This document shows, piece after piece, positions 17,141 to 26,617 of a stretch of DNA of 64,000 nt (the first letter of the stretch is position 1; every line of letters starts with the position of its first letter). A program made the position numbers and the translations under genes. Below the pieces are notes generated by a model. It had not been told where the DNA came from. It ran no database searches and was given only the letters and a program-made list of their open reading frames with translations. Source of the stretch: CAWBBA01 sp963741625 (GTDB taxonomy: Bacteria; Desulfobacterota; Desulfomonilia; Desulfomonilales; Desulfomonilaceae); the NCBI GenBank assembly GCA_963741625.1, contig CAVUIT010000014.1, positions 1 to 64,000 on the forward strand. Reading direction: 5' to 3'.

Positions 17141-17185
17141 TGGCGGGAGCGACGAGACTCGAACTCGCGACCTCCGGCGTGACAG
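17141..17185 (-). repeat. tRNA-Asp(GTC) 3' fragment, probable attachment site
   Basis: Read on the - strand it gives CTGTCAC (anticodon loop, GTC), the 3' half of the anticodon stem, then the T-arm GGTCGCGAGTTCGAGTCTCG and the acceptor end ending CCA. The match stops exactly at the 5' side of the anticodon loop. No 5' half (acceptor, D-arm) precedes it. A tRNA 3' half next to an integrase is a typical att site. The missing 5' half means this is a fragment and not a working tRNA. Confidence 0.8.
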
Positions 17186-18090
17186 GGCGGAATTCCGCCC
17201 CACAAATAAAGGCTCTCACTGGAAACCCAAATGATTTTAGTCCCTATTGGCACCTTTCAGACCCTTTTAAGCCCTGCCGGACTCCAAAAATGTTAGCAGG
17301 GTGTTAGCAAGTCTCACGCATCGTATGACCGGTTGGCTCAGCCTGGGTGTTGTCATAGAGATGACTCGCAATGGCAAGCCTGCGAAACAGAATGGGAACG
17401 AGATGGAAGTCCGTTTTGTGGTAACAGATGCCTTTTGCGCCCCCCTACCCCACCGTGAGTACGTCCTCGAATGGCATCTTTTTGAGGCCCCTGCCGTGTG
17501 AAGGCAATCAACGTCCTGTTAAACAGCGGTTTTGTTCACTTCCCCCAATGATTTCAAGCCGTGTGAGTCCGTGAGAATCCCTGCCGAGAGGTCGGAGGGG
17601 TAACAAAAGGGAAACAAGATCGGGACCCTCCTCGTCTCTCCCCGAGCTCCATGCGATCTCAACAAGTCCATGATTCGAACATCGCGGCCAGCATGTGTGA
17701 GATCCTTGACGAGGTAGTGAAATGATCTCGTGTAGACCAAGATCTCAGATACGAAAACAACCCAAGACCATCATCTGGGGCCCAAACACTGCGCTAATTC
17801 TGCCACCCAAAATTCCCATTTCTCCTGACGACATACACTCGTTTGTCTTGCGATTGCCGAAAGGGACAGACCGAAATCATCCAGGCTGTCCGATTTTTTT
17901 CTTGACAATCCTTTTGAGCTGGCTGTAGTTTAACGTTTAACCACAAATGCGCTGCACCGCACCGTTTCATGGACGTCTCTTGGGCAACTTTCTGCTTGCT
18001 GAAAGGAGGGAGAAGGATTAAACGAAGTTTTTTTCCCGGTTCCGTAAACCACAACAACCGATTTTCAGTAACTACCGAGGAGTGAATGCT
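17186..18090. other. intergenic region between the element and the Liv operon
   Basis: It begins with a perfect palindrome, GGGCGGAATTCCGCCC (17185-17200), at the tRNA fragment edge. Open frames at 17301-17501 (+) and 17519-17740 (-) have no ribosome sites or known motifs. A probable promoter for the Liv operon lies at 17902-17931 (separate entry). Confidence 0.4.
17902..17931 (+). promoter_or_regulatory. sigma-70-type promoter for the Liv operon
   Basis: TTGACA at 17902-17907 is spaced 18 bp from TAGTTT at 17926-17931, about 155 bp before the substrate-binding protein gene. Overlapping it, GTTTAACGTTTAACC is a repeated half-site that could bind the LacI-type regulator encoded at 27480; that link is a guess. 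Confidence 0.4.
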
Positions 18091-19352
18091 ATGAAAAAAG
18101 GGATGGACAGGCGTGACTTTTTCAAAACGGCAGCTGGGGCGGCCCTGGGTGTAACCGCAAGCGCCGTTCTGCCCCGAAGATCATTTTCCGCGGACGCCAA
18201 GCCGATCAAGTGGGGGTTCCTGGATACCCTGTCAGGGCCGTTCGGAGTCTTCGGCAAAGGCAATATTGGCGGAACAAAGCTGGCCATCAAAAAAATCAAT
18301 GATGCCGGCGGAATCATGGGACGCCGTGTCGAGCTGGTCATCGAGGACGACGAGGCCAACACCGAAGTCACCGCCAGGAAGGCGCGCAAATTGATCCTTT
18401 CGGACAAGGTCGACATCATCCAGGGCAACGCAAGCACCGCCTGTTCGGCCGTCCTCATGACAGTATGCGGCGCCCACAAGACCCTCCATATCGACTGCGA
18501 GTTTGACTCGCACACCATTCTTGCCGCCAGAACGACTACACCTTCATGCCCGCCCCCCTTTCCAACGAGAACGAGAGAGCCCGGGTGATCGCCATCGCCA
18601 TGAAATACAAGCCCGAGGAAATCGAACGGTGGTTCATCTTCTATCCCGACTACGCATACGGCCATGATATCCGCGACACCATAACCGAAGAGTTGAAGAA
18701 GCAGTTGCCCTCCGCGCAGGTGGTGGGTTCGGTCAGCCACCCTCTCGGGGAAACCGATTTTTCCAATTACATTGTATCCATCTTGGAAAAGAAACCGCAG
18801 GTATTCATAAGCCTTGACTGGGCCGGCGACGCCACAAACTTCATCAAGCAGGCGATTCCCTTCGGCTTCTTCGACAAAATCCCCATTGTCACCCTGAGCA
18901 CCGCCACATCCTCCACCATCTTCGCACTGGGAAAAAACCTCCCAAGAGTCAGCGCTATTACCGACCAGAGCAACCCCGCCTTTCCGCACATGGCGGCCTG
19001 GTCCAAGGAATTCCATGACTTCCTGGGTGAATGGCCGACCGAAGAGTCCGCCCCATGCTATTACGATGGCGTCTTCATGTACAAGGAGGCGGTGGAAAAA
19101 GCCCAGAGCACCAAAGCCGAAGACGTGATCAAGCAGCTCGTGGGCATGAAGTTCACCGGGGTTTCCGGGAAAAGGTGGATCAGGAAGGATCATTTTGCCG
19201 ACGTGGATTACGTGCCACTGACCGAGTTCGTGCCGAGTGACAAGTTCGATTGGCACGTACCCGGCGAAACCATCAAGGTCCCCTACGAAAAATGCAAGCT
19301 GTCCAATGACGAATTGATCAAGCTGGGCTGCGCGTGGTGCAAAAAGTTGTAG
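18091..19352 (+). CDS. ABC transporter substrate-binding protein (Liv/urea type), one frameshift
   Basis: ATG 18091 is chosen over GTG 18082 because GAGGAG lies 8 nt upstream of it. A Tat-type signal (MDRRDFFKTAAGAALGVTAS) leads to a periplasmic type I binding protein (KWGFLDTLSGPFGVFGKGN, then a domain through HVPGETIKVPYEKCKLSNDE). One C is missing near 18524. Restoring it joins the reading frames as TILARQNDYTFMPAPLSNEN and gives about 420 aa. It would capture a small amino-acid-like or amide substrate for the LivHMGF proteins encoded next. The nearby methyltransferases suggest a methylated compound, by inference only. Confidence 0.85.
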
Positions 19353-19519
19353 GAATGCGGCCGCGAAGGGATCGCGGACCGGGGATTCCGAGGTGTTGCC
19401 TTTAACGCTGCTGCCGCCGTGGCCATGTTGATTCGCGCGTGCATAGACCATAGCACAAAATTACTCCGCCAGATCGCGGGTCATCGGCTGCAGCAGGTTT
19501 TCGGGAAGAAGGATTTGAC

Positions 19520-20404
19520 ATGTTAAGCGTTTTACTAAACGGGTTGGCCTTCTCCGGGATTCTTTTCCTGCTGGCGGTCGGGCTCACCCTGGTCCTGGGT
19601 CTCATGAGGATAGTGAACTTTTCGCACGGTTCCCTGTTTCTTCTCGGAGCCTATGCGGGAATCCAGTTTTCCCGAATGGTCGGTAGCTGGTGGCTCGGCC
19701 TGGCCTTTGCCGGAGTGGTCCTGGCGGCGGTCGGGTGGTTTCTGGAGTATTTCCTTATCAGGCGGTTGTATGGAAAAGACGAACTGCTGCAGCTGATCCT
19801 AACCTTTGGCATCGTACTCATTCTGGAAGACCTGATCCGGATGATCTGGGGGGATGTCGCCCTGTCCGCAAACAATGTCCCCGCTCTGCTCCAAGGCTCT
19901 ATTGCCTGGGGCAACATCACCTTTCCGATAAGCTCGATATTCGTCATTCTGGTCGCAAGCACCATCTGTGCGGTCCTGTGGCTGGCGCTTCACCGAACGA
20001 AGCTGGGAAAGCAAATCGTTGCGGCCTCGCTCGACATGCAGATGACCGAAGCCCTTGGCATCAACGTTTCGCGGCTCTTTTCCTGCGTGTTCGCCCTGGG
20101 CAGCGCTCTGGCCGGGATTGCCGGGATGCTCATGTCGCTGAAGCTCTCTTTTGTCCCGTCACTGGGGACGGAGTTCCTGATCTATGCCTTTGCCGTGGTG
20201 GTAATAGGCGGCCTTGGCAGCTACAAGGGTTCCATCTACGGTGCCCTCATAGTCGGCGTGTGCTACTCTTTCGGAGTGTTTCTCCTTCCGAATTTTGCAA
20301 TGATCTTCATTTTTCGCGCTCCTGCTGGTCACGCTGATCATAAAGCCTCGCGGACTGTTCGGCACTGTCGAGGAGGTCCACAGCCCCGCCGTACTGCTGA
20401 ATGA
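19520..20404 (+). CDS. livH: branched-chain-type ABC transporter permease LivH (C-terminus altered by a frameshift)
   Basis: The protein starts MLSVLLNGLAFSGILFLLAV with about eight membrane helices and the permease EAA-like loop (AASLDMQMTEALGINVSRLF). The T5 run at 20310-20314 appears one base too long: without the extra T it continues FALLLVTLIIKPRGLFGTVE, the normal LivH ending. In that corrected frame there is no stop before LivM, so a LivH-LivM fusion is possible. As given, the frame ends at 20404 with an unrelated tail. Confidence 0.85.
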   Translation: MLSVLLNGLAFSGILFLLAVGLTLVLGLMRIVNFSHGSLFLLGAYAGIQFSRMVGSWWLGLAFAGVVLAAVGWFLEYFLIRRLYGKDELLQLILTFGIVLILEDLIRMIWGDVALSANNVPALLQGSIAWGNITFPISSIFVILVASTICAVLWLALHRTKLGKQIVAASLDMQMTEALGINVSRLFSCVFALGSALAGIAGMLMSLKLSFVPSLGTEFLIYAFAVVVIGGLGSYKGSIYGALIVGVCYSFGVFLLPNFAMIFIFRAPAGHADHKASRTVRHCRGGPQPRRTAE

Positions 20405-20492
20405 AAGGGTAAGCTTCGAGTTCTCCCTTTGGGGCGGCAGGCTAGATTCCACAAGGCTTGGTTGTCTGTTAGGGCTCGCCGTTTTTCTGCTT

Positions 20493-21449
20493 ATGGCCCT
20501 TCTGCCCGCCTTTTCGCCCGATTTCTGGATCCTCCTGGGAACCGAGCTCCTGATCTACATCATTCTTGCTTCCAGTCTCAATGTGCTCTTGAGGACGGGG
20601 ATGCTTTCCCTCGCCCACGCCGCCTTTTTCGGAACGGGAGCCTATACAGCGAGCCTGTTCATGATTCACGTCAGTCAATCTCTACCTCTGGTCCTGCTTT
20701 CAAGCGCCCTGGTATGCGCGCTGCTCGCTTTCCTTATCGGTCTTCTCAGCCTCCGTCAGGTCGAAATCTATTTTGCCTTGCTGACTCTTGCCTTTGCCCA
20801 GTTTGTCTACACCCTTTCATTCAAGTGGAGAGGTCTGACCGGCGGGGATGACGGGCTTATGGGAATTCCATTCCCCTCTCTGGACTTTTTCGGATTGACC
20901 GGCACCTTCTTCGATTTCAGCAATCCAGTCCAGTATTTTTATTTCACACTTCTGGTCACTCTACTCTGCTTTATCCTCATCAGGATTATCTTTCGCTCCC
21001 CCTTCGGACAGATTCTTTTTGCGATCCGCGAAAATACCGAACGTATCAGCTTCCTCGGCATCAACCCGAGAAGATACAAGCTGGCGGCATTCGTAATCGT
21101 AGGCACGCTGGCGGGAATTGCCGGGGCCACGTTCGCTCCGTTCCAGGGGGTCATTTCTCCCGCGGCAACCTATTGGACCAAGTCCACCGATCCCCTGTTC
21201 ATGAACATCATAGGCGGGTTGAATTATGCCTCGGGGCCGGGAGTCGGCGCCGCAATTTACGTTGTTTTCAAAGACTGGCTCTCCTCTGAGGTTGCCAACT
21301 GGCGAATCTGGTTCGGGCTGCTCCTGGTCGTCATCGCCATTGCCCTTCCCAATGGAGTGACGGGCTATGCCCGGCTGGCGGCGGCAAAAATTTGCCAGCC
21401 TTTCTTTTCTGCCGTAACCAGGGAAACGTATCTAGGGAAAGTCCAATAA
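20493..21449 (+). CDS. livM: branched-chain-type ABC transporter permease LivM
   Basis: The ATG at 20493 has no good ribosome site and falls inside a likely first membrane helix (LGCLLGLAVFLLMALLPAFS). The frame is open upstream into the corrected LivH frame, with no ATG, GTG or TTG between. So translation may begin in LivH (fusion) or at this ATG. The core is typical LivM: LLIYIILASSLNVLLRTGML, HAAFFGTGAYTASLF, and IRENTERISFLGINPRRYKL as the ATPase-contacting loop. It forms the membrane channel with LivH. Confidence 0.85.
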   Translation: MALLPAFSPDFWILLGTELLIYIILASSLNVLLRTGMLSLAHAAFFGTGAYTASLFMIHVSQSLPLVLLSSALVCALLAFLIGLLSLRQVEIYFALLTLAFAQFVYTLSFKWRGLTGGDDGLMGIPFPSLDFFGLTGTFFDFSNPVQYFYFTLLVTLLCFILIRIIFRSPFGQILFAIRENTERISFLGINPRRYKLAAFVIVGTLAGIAGATFAPFQGVISPAATYWTKSTDPLFMNIIGGLNYASGPGVGAAIYVVFKDWLSSEVANWRIWFGLLLVVIAIALPNGVTGYARLAAAKICQPFFSAVTRETYLGKVQ

Positions 21450-21516
21450 TCCAGGAGAAGGAACTCAGCAATCAGGAGACCGGCTTCCTGCCTCGTTTGG
21501 GATCCAAGGAATAGAA

Positions 21517-22278
21517 ATGCAAATACTGAGTACCCAGAATCTGACCAAAAAATTCGGGGAGCTTTCCGCGGCCGACGACATCACGCTAGGTTTCGAGCAG
21601 GGGAAGATCACGGCAATCATTGGACCCAACGGCGCCGGGAAATCCACTTTCTTTAACCTGATTTCTGGCCGGCTGGTCCCTTGCTCCGGGCGGGTTTTTT
21701 ACAAGGATCGGGAGATAACAGGCTTGCCGCCCCACGAGAGAATCAGGATAGGTATGGGGAGGTCGTTTCAGATTACCAATATTTTCCCCGGCCTAACAGC
21801 CTATGAAAACGTCCGTATCGGAGTGATGGCCGCTCTGGGAGTCAGTTCCAATCTGTTCTCAAACGTTGGCCGCCTCCGCGCCGTCTCCGACAGAACAATG
21901 GAAATTTTGGGCCTGATCGGCTTGGATCCGGAGAGGGACCGGGTTGCGGGGACTCTCGCCCACGGCGATCAGAAAAGACTGGAAATTGCTCTCGCCCTGA
22001 CCAACGACCCCGAATTGATGCTCCTGGATGAGCCCACCGCGGGGATGAACCCAGATGAAACCCGAAGACTGGTCAAGCTCATCAACCAGATTTCCCGGGA
22101 AAAAAGGCTGTCTGTGATCTTTACCGAGCACGACATGGATGTGGTCTTCGACATTTCCGACAAAGTGGTGGTCATGCAGCAGGGGAAGATCATAGCCGAG
22201 GGCGCGCCGGAAGAAATCAGAACGAATCAGATCGTGATCGACGCCTACCTGGGCATGGAGAACGAATGCTCAAACTAA
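21517..22278 (+). CDS. livG: ABC transporter ATP-binding protein LivG
   Basis: AAGGA lies before ATG 21517. The 253-aa ATPase has Walker A (GPNGAGKSTFFNLI), a Q-loop, an ABC signature variant (GTLAHGDQKRLEIALAL), Walker B (LMLLDEPTAGMN) and the H-loop (VIFTEHDMDVVF). The long insert after GRSFQITNIFPGLTAYENVR is normal for LivG. Its last 13 bp overlap livF, so translation is coupled. Confidence 0.93.
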   Translation: MQILSTQNLTKKFGELSAADDITLGFEQGKITAIIGPNGAGKSTFFNLISGRLVPCSGRVFYKDREITGLPPHERIRIGMGRSFQITNIFPGLTAYENVRIGVMAALGVSSNLFSNVGRLRAVSDRTMEILGLIGLDPERDRVAGTLAHGDQKRLEIALALTNDPELMLLDEPTAGMNPDETRRLVKLINQISREKRLSVIFTEHDMDVVFDISDKVVVMQQGKIIAEGAPEEIRTNQIVIDAYLGMENECSN

Positions 22279-22961
22279 GCGAAATTCACACATTTTACGG
22301 CCAAAGCCATATTCTGAACGGGGTGACGCTGGAAGTCGGACAGGGTGAGATCGTTTGCCTCCTGGGGAGAAATGGCGCCGGAAAAAGCACTACTCTCAAA
22401 TCGATTGTAGGGATCACGCCGCCTAAATCGGGGTCCATCACTTACAGAGGCTGTAACCTGGTTGGCATGAAACCCTATAAGATTGCCCGGCTGGGGATCG
22501 CCTATGTTCCCGAAGACATGAGGATTTTTTCCACTCTTTCGGTTCTGGACAATCTGCACATAGCCGCATCCGACCGATCCGGGAAAACGGCTTGGACCGT
22601 GGAGCGTGTCTTCGAAGTCTTCCCAAAGCTTGCCGTTTTGCAGAAAAGCAGGGGAATGGCGTTGAGCGGCGGCGAGAGGCAAATGCTTGCGATTGCCAGG
22701 GCCCTAATGGGAAATCCCGATATGCTGCTGCTGGACGAACCCTCTGAAGGGCTCGCCCCGATCATTGTGCAACAGCTCGACAAACTCATCAGGGAGCTGA
22801 CAAAGGAGATGACCATCCTGCTCGCCGAGCAGAATGTCAAATTCGCCCTCAACCTGGCTCAGCGCGGATACATCATCGAGAAAGGCAAAACGGTATTCAC
22901 TGAGGGCATTGGCGAAATAAAGCGCAACCAGGAAGTTATGAAGAAATACCTTGCCGTATGA
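22266..22961 (+). CDS. livF: ABC transporter ATP-binding protein LivF
   Basis: The 231-aa ATPase has Walker A (GRNGAGKSTTLKSI), signature ALSGGERQMLAIARAL, Walker B (DMLLLDEPSEGLAP) and H-loop-region LLAEQNVKFAL, where the His is replaced by Gln as is usual in LivF. It starts inside the end of livG. It is the second ATPase of the importer. Confidence 0.93.
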   Translation: MLKLSEIHTFYGQSHILNGVTLEVGQGEIVCLLGRNGAGKSTTLKSIVGITPPKSGSITYRGCNLVGMKPYKIARLGIAYVPEDMRIFSTLSVLDNLHIAASDRSGKTAWTVERVFEVFPKLAVLQKSRGMALSGGERQMLAIARALMGNPDMLLLDEPSEGLAPIIVQQLDKLIRELTKEMTILLAEQNVKFALNLAQRGYIIEKGKTVFTEGIGEIKRNQEVMKKYLAV

Positions 22962-23051
22962 CCGGCCCGATCCACTGGAAGCCATCTTGTTGTGAACTTG
23001 GCGGCATCGGGGAAATCTCATAACGTTCCAGAGCAAAACGGAGGATCTCAA

Positions 23052-24186
23052 ATGGCTACTGAGCGAATGAGCAGTAGGGAAAGAGTTACCCGGGCGTTCG
23101 ATCACAAAGAGCCCGATAGGGTGCCGATCGATTTCGGCAGCAGAGGTTCCGGTCTGGGACTGCTGGTCTATGACGAGTTCAAACGGGAGTTGGGCGTCGA
23201 TTCGGAGACCGAGGTCCTGGATAAGAGGCTGGGATTGGCGGTTATCGATGCAAAGATCCTGAAGCGGTTCAACGTGGACACCCGATACGTTTACATGAAG
23301 GCTTCGGCCAACTGGGACCCACAGGCCAACCCGCAGGAGGACACTTTTCTTGACGAATGGGGGGCCACGCTCAAACGGCCCGAGGGCGGCTTTTATTACG
23401 ACCATGTGGAACCCCCGATCAAAGAGGCATCGATCGATGCTATCAGAAGGCACAAGTGGCCCGATCCCTCGGACAAAAGCAGAGTACAGGGGGTGGCCGA
23501 GGAAGCCAGGCGGTACCACGAGCAGGGCTATGCCGTCGGAACCTACCTGAAAGGGATCTGGGAAACGAGCTGGATTGTCCGTGGAATCGAGAACTGCATG
23601 ACGGACATGTATCAGAACAAGGAATTTTACCACCACCTTCTGGACAGGATTGCGGAGGTGCTGATCGGGGAGCTTTCTCTGTTCCTGGATGAAGTAGGCC
23701 CATACCTCAGTTTCGTCTGTGTAACCGAGGACCTTGGAACGCAACTCAATCTCATGATTTCGCCTCAGTCCTACAAGGAGTTTGTCAATCCCCGTTCAAA
23801 ACGGCTGTTCGAGGCCATTAAGAAGAAATCGAACGCGAAGGTTGCTCAGCACTCCTGCGGAGCCATATTCCCGCTCATTCCCGAACTCATCGCGACGGGG
23901 ATCGAGATACTTAACCCCATTCAGGTTTCCGCCCGGGGGATGGACACCAAGCTTTTGAAGAGCGAGTACCGGCCGCGATCTCGTTTTCTGGGGCGGAATC
24001 GATAGCCAGAAAACCCTCATCAACGCCACCGCCGAAGAAGTCGACGAAGAGACAAAGAGGGTGATCGGGGACCTGGCACCCGGGGGCGGTTACATGATCG
24101 CGCCCACTCACGACATCCAGAATTTCACGCCGACCAGGAACATCATCGCTTTCTACGAGGCGGCAAACAAGTACGGGTGGTACTAA
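23052..24186 (+). CDS. uroporphyrinogen-decarboxylase-family methyltransferase, cluster I, one frameshift
   Basis: ATG 23052 follows GGAGG at 7 nt and replaces an upstream GTG at 22992. The protein is a URO-D/MtaA-type TIM barrel (RVPIDFGSRGSG; TEDLGTQLNLMISPQSYKEF; AQHSCGAIFPLIPELI). The C at 23970 appears to be an insertion; removing it continues YGRDLVFWGGIDSQKTLINA to TAA 24186, about 377 aa. H-x-C-G is the zinc-ligand pattern of MtaA-type enzymes that move methyl groups between corrinoid and thiol. Its partner is probably the corrinoid protein 121 bp downstream. It may use the substrate directly or act as a second methyltransferase. Confidence 0.82.
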
Positions 24187-24307
24187 AAACGGAGACCGGA
24201 TATCGGATTCCATGACTGAAAGGGTGGAAATCGAGCTTTCAGGTTGAACACAGGAGTTCTACTTCCACCGAATACTGACTTCCGAATCCCGCATAGAGGA
24301 GCGCGGT

Positions 24308-24937
24308 ATGACAAAGATCAGCGATCTTAGCGAGACAATCGAAGCTGGACGTTTGCAGGATGTGGAAAACCAGGTTCGAGACCTGCTGAACAATGGCTCT
24401 GCACCAACTGCGATCATCAATGAGGTCCTCGTTCCAACTATGGACAGGGTTGGCAGGAAATTTTCGGACGGAGAGATCTTCGTGCCGGAAATGCTGATTG
24501 CCGCAAGATGTTCCCAGAAAGTCCTGGATATTCTTCAGCCTATGCTGAAATCCGGCAGCTATCAGCCCAAAGGGACTATCGTCATCGGGACCGTTAAGGG
24601 CGACCTTCATGACATCGGCAAGAACATTGTGGCTATGGTTTTCGAGACCGCCGGCTTCCAGGTACACGATCTGGGGGTAGACGTTTCGGCGCAACAATTC
24701 ATAGACGCAATCAGTGCCCACAAGCCCGACGTGGTCGCCCTGTCCTGTTTGTTGACCACCACGGTGCTCAGCATGGCGACGACCGTGGAATCGATCAAGA
24801 AACTGGACGAAAAAGTGTTGGTCATCGTCGGAGGTCCGCCGGTAACCGAAAATTTCGCACAGAAGATCGGAGCCGACTTTTACGGCAAGGATGCCTATGC
24901 CGGCGTCGAACTTATCAGATCCGCAATCGGATCCTGA
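24308..24937 (+). CDS. B12-binding corrinoid protein (MtbC/MttC type), cluster I
   Basis: The 209-aa protein has a helical cap domain (about 1-85, PTMDRVGRKFSDGEIFVPEM) and a Rossmann B12 domain. The lower-ligand motif D-x-H-x-x-G is present as KGDLHDIGKNIV, followed by DLGVDVS and VVIGGPPVT-like VIVGGPPVTENFAQKIGADF. It carries the methyl group between a substrate methyltransferase and the pterin methyltransferase. It follows the URO-D-family gene in the same direction. Confidence 0.93.
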   Translation: MTKISDLSETIEAGRLQDVENQVRDLLNNGSAPTAIINEVLVPTMDRVGRKFSDGEIFVPEMLIAARCSQKVLDILQPMLKSGSYQPKGTIVIGTVKGDLHDIGKNIVAMVFETAGFQVHDLGVDVSAQQFIDAISAHKPDVVALSCLLTTTVLSMATTVESIKKLDEKVLVIVGGPPVTENFAQKIGADFYGKDAYAGVELIRSAIGS

Positions 24938-25345
24938 TTCACGAACATACACCTATGTTGTTTCGTTTCTACGGACCTTTTACGAGCGCGGAGGGAAAGG
25001 AGACGCGGATTCCTCTTGGATCCGCGGTAAGTTTGAGGAACTGATCGCCCGTTGGCCCGACTGGAGCGGCCCTCCAATAGGCGTGGTCTTCAGGGTTCCG
25101 GACCGTTATCGTTGATTCCCGGCCTCGGAACGCGGAGGACAGAGCCATGCTCGAAGCCAGGTTGGAACGCAAGTGTTCAGGTTGTCCGGAGAGATTGGGT
25201 ACGAGAGGTCCTGCATCGGATCCAGATCGTCCATTCGAGCCATGACGGTACTCAACGAATAGGGCGAATGCTCTGGCCAACGTTACCGCGCGGGCCATTA
25301 CGGTCGTTCGCGAAAATTACCTCACCACAAAGGGAGAGAATATTT
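24938..25345. other. gene-free gap inside cluster I
   Basis: No supportable gene or terminator was found in about 400 bp. Short + frames continue upstream of the HisD-like gene but lack motifs. It may hold an internal promoter or a decayed gene. Confidence 0.3.
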
Positions 25346-26617
25346 ATGAGTAGATATCTTAAGAAAGCCGTCGAAAAACCGAAAGAGGACATCACGGCGG
25401 TTCAGGAAACGGTACGGGAAATCCTCGAAAAGATCAGAGAAGAGGGCGAAGCAGGACTTCGATACTACTCTGAGAAGTTCGATAACTGGTCTCCGAAAAA
25501 ATTCAGAGTGACCGATGATGAAATTCTCGCGGCAAAAAAACAACTGCCCGTGAGCGAGATAGAGGATATTCAGTTTTGCCAAGCCCAGATCAGGAATTTT
25601 GCACGTGAGCAAATGGCTCGCATCGTTGATTTCGAGGTCGAAACTATGCCGGGCGTTCACCTGGGCCAGAAAATCATCCCTGTCGCTTCAAGCGGGTCCT
25701 ACGTTCCGGGCGGGCGGTACCCCATGCTCGCTTCAGCCCACATGACTGTGATTACCCCCAAAATAGCGGGTGTCCCAAGAGTCGTGGCTTGTTCCCCGCC
25801 AGTCAAGGGTCAGGGCCTCTGGCCTGCAACGCTTTACTCCATGGTGGCTGCGGGCGCTGATGAGATCTACTGCATGGGCGGTGTTCACGCCTTGGCTGCC
25901 CTGGTCTATGGCGTGGACGGACTAGAACCGGTTGATATGCTGGTCGGAGCTGGGAACAAATATGTGGCCGAGGCGAAAAAGCAGCTCTTTGGAGCCGTAG
26001 GGATCGACCTTCTGGCCGGACCTACGGAGATCCTGATCATTGCCGATGAGACAGCGGACCCCTTTATTCTTGCCGCTGATCTCCTTGGGCAGGCGGAGCA
26101 CGATCCGAATGCCAGGCAATGTCTGATATCCCTGTCCATTGAAACTGCCCAGCAAACAATGAAGGAAGTCGAACGCCAGCTAGTTACGCTCCCGACCAGA
26201 GATGTCGCCGCGGTTGCCTGGCGAGACAACGGCGAAGTCGTCGTGGTTGATTCACCGGAAGAAGCGGCGAAAGTCAGCGATGATTGGGCTCCCGAGCATC
26301 TTGAGGTACAGACCAAGGACTGGAAGTATTACCTTGATCACTGCAAAAACTACGGATCCGCGTTTCTTGGAGAAGAGACGACAGTCGCTTATGGCGACAA
26401 GACCATAGGAACTAATCATGTCTTACCCACCATGAAGGCAGCCCGATATACCGGAGGGCTTTCTGTGGGTAAGTTCGTCAAGACGGTTACGTACCAGTAC
26501 GCGACAAAAGAAGCTTCTTACAAGATCGCGGACGTATGCGAACGGGCGTGCAATTATGAGAATATGTTGGCCCACGGAATCTCCTGCAAGGTGAGAAAGG
26601 AAAAGTACTCAAAGTGA
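25346..26617 (+). CDS. histidinol dehydrogenase-family protein, probably not HisD
   Basis: ATG 25346 (MSRYLKKAVEKPKEDITAVQ, with AAGGGAGAG upstream) is preferred to an earlier in-frame codon at 25052. Length 423 aa. Family motifs: GSYVPGGRYPMLASAHMT, catalytic-region LLGQAEHDPNARQ (the Q-x-E-H pair), and GTNHVLPTMKAARYTGG in place of the G-P-N-H-V-L-P-T of HisD. That last region resembles HpsN-type dehydrogenases acting on sulfonated or other polar alcohols. No his genes are nearby. It likely oxidises an alcohol in the pathway served by the Liv transporter. The start of the SDR gene overlaps its stop. Confidence 0.82.
   Translation: MSRYLKKAVEKPKEDITAVQETVREILEKIREEGEAGLRYYSEKFDNWSPKKFRVTDDEILAAKKQLPVSEIEDIQFCQAQIRNFAREQMARIVDFEVETMPGVHLGQKIIPVASSGSYVPGGRYPMLASAHMTVITPKIAGVPRVVACSPPVKGQGLWPATLYSMVAAGADEIYCMGGVHALAALVYGVDGLEPVDMLVGAGNKYVAEAKKQLFGAVGIDLLAGPTEILIIADETADPFILAADLLGQAEHDPNARQCLISLSIETAQQTMKEVERQLVTLPTRDVAAVAWRDNGEVVVVDSPEEAAKVSDDWAPEHLEVQTKDWKYYLDHCKNYGSAFLGEETTVAYGDKTIGTNHVLPTMKAARYTGGLSVGKFVKTVTYQYATKEASYKIADVCERACNYENMLAHGISCKVRKEKYSK

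Noticed and set aside
18072..19451. A 459-codon antisense frame over the substrate-binding protein
   Set aside because: A shadow of the true coding strand; its sequence has no recognisable domain.
22704..23744. A 346-codon antisense frame over livF and the URO-D gene
   Set aside because: Both genes on the + strand are well supported by motifs, so this is a shadow.
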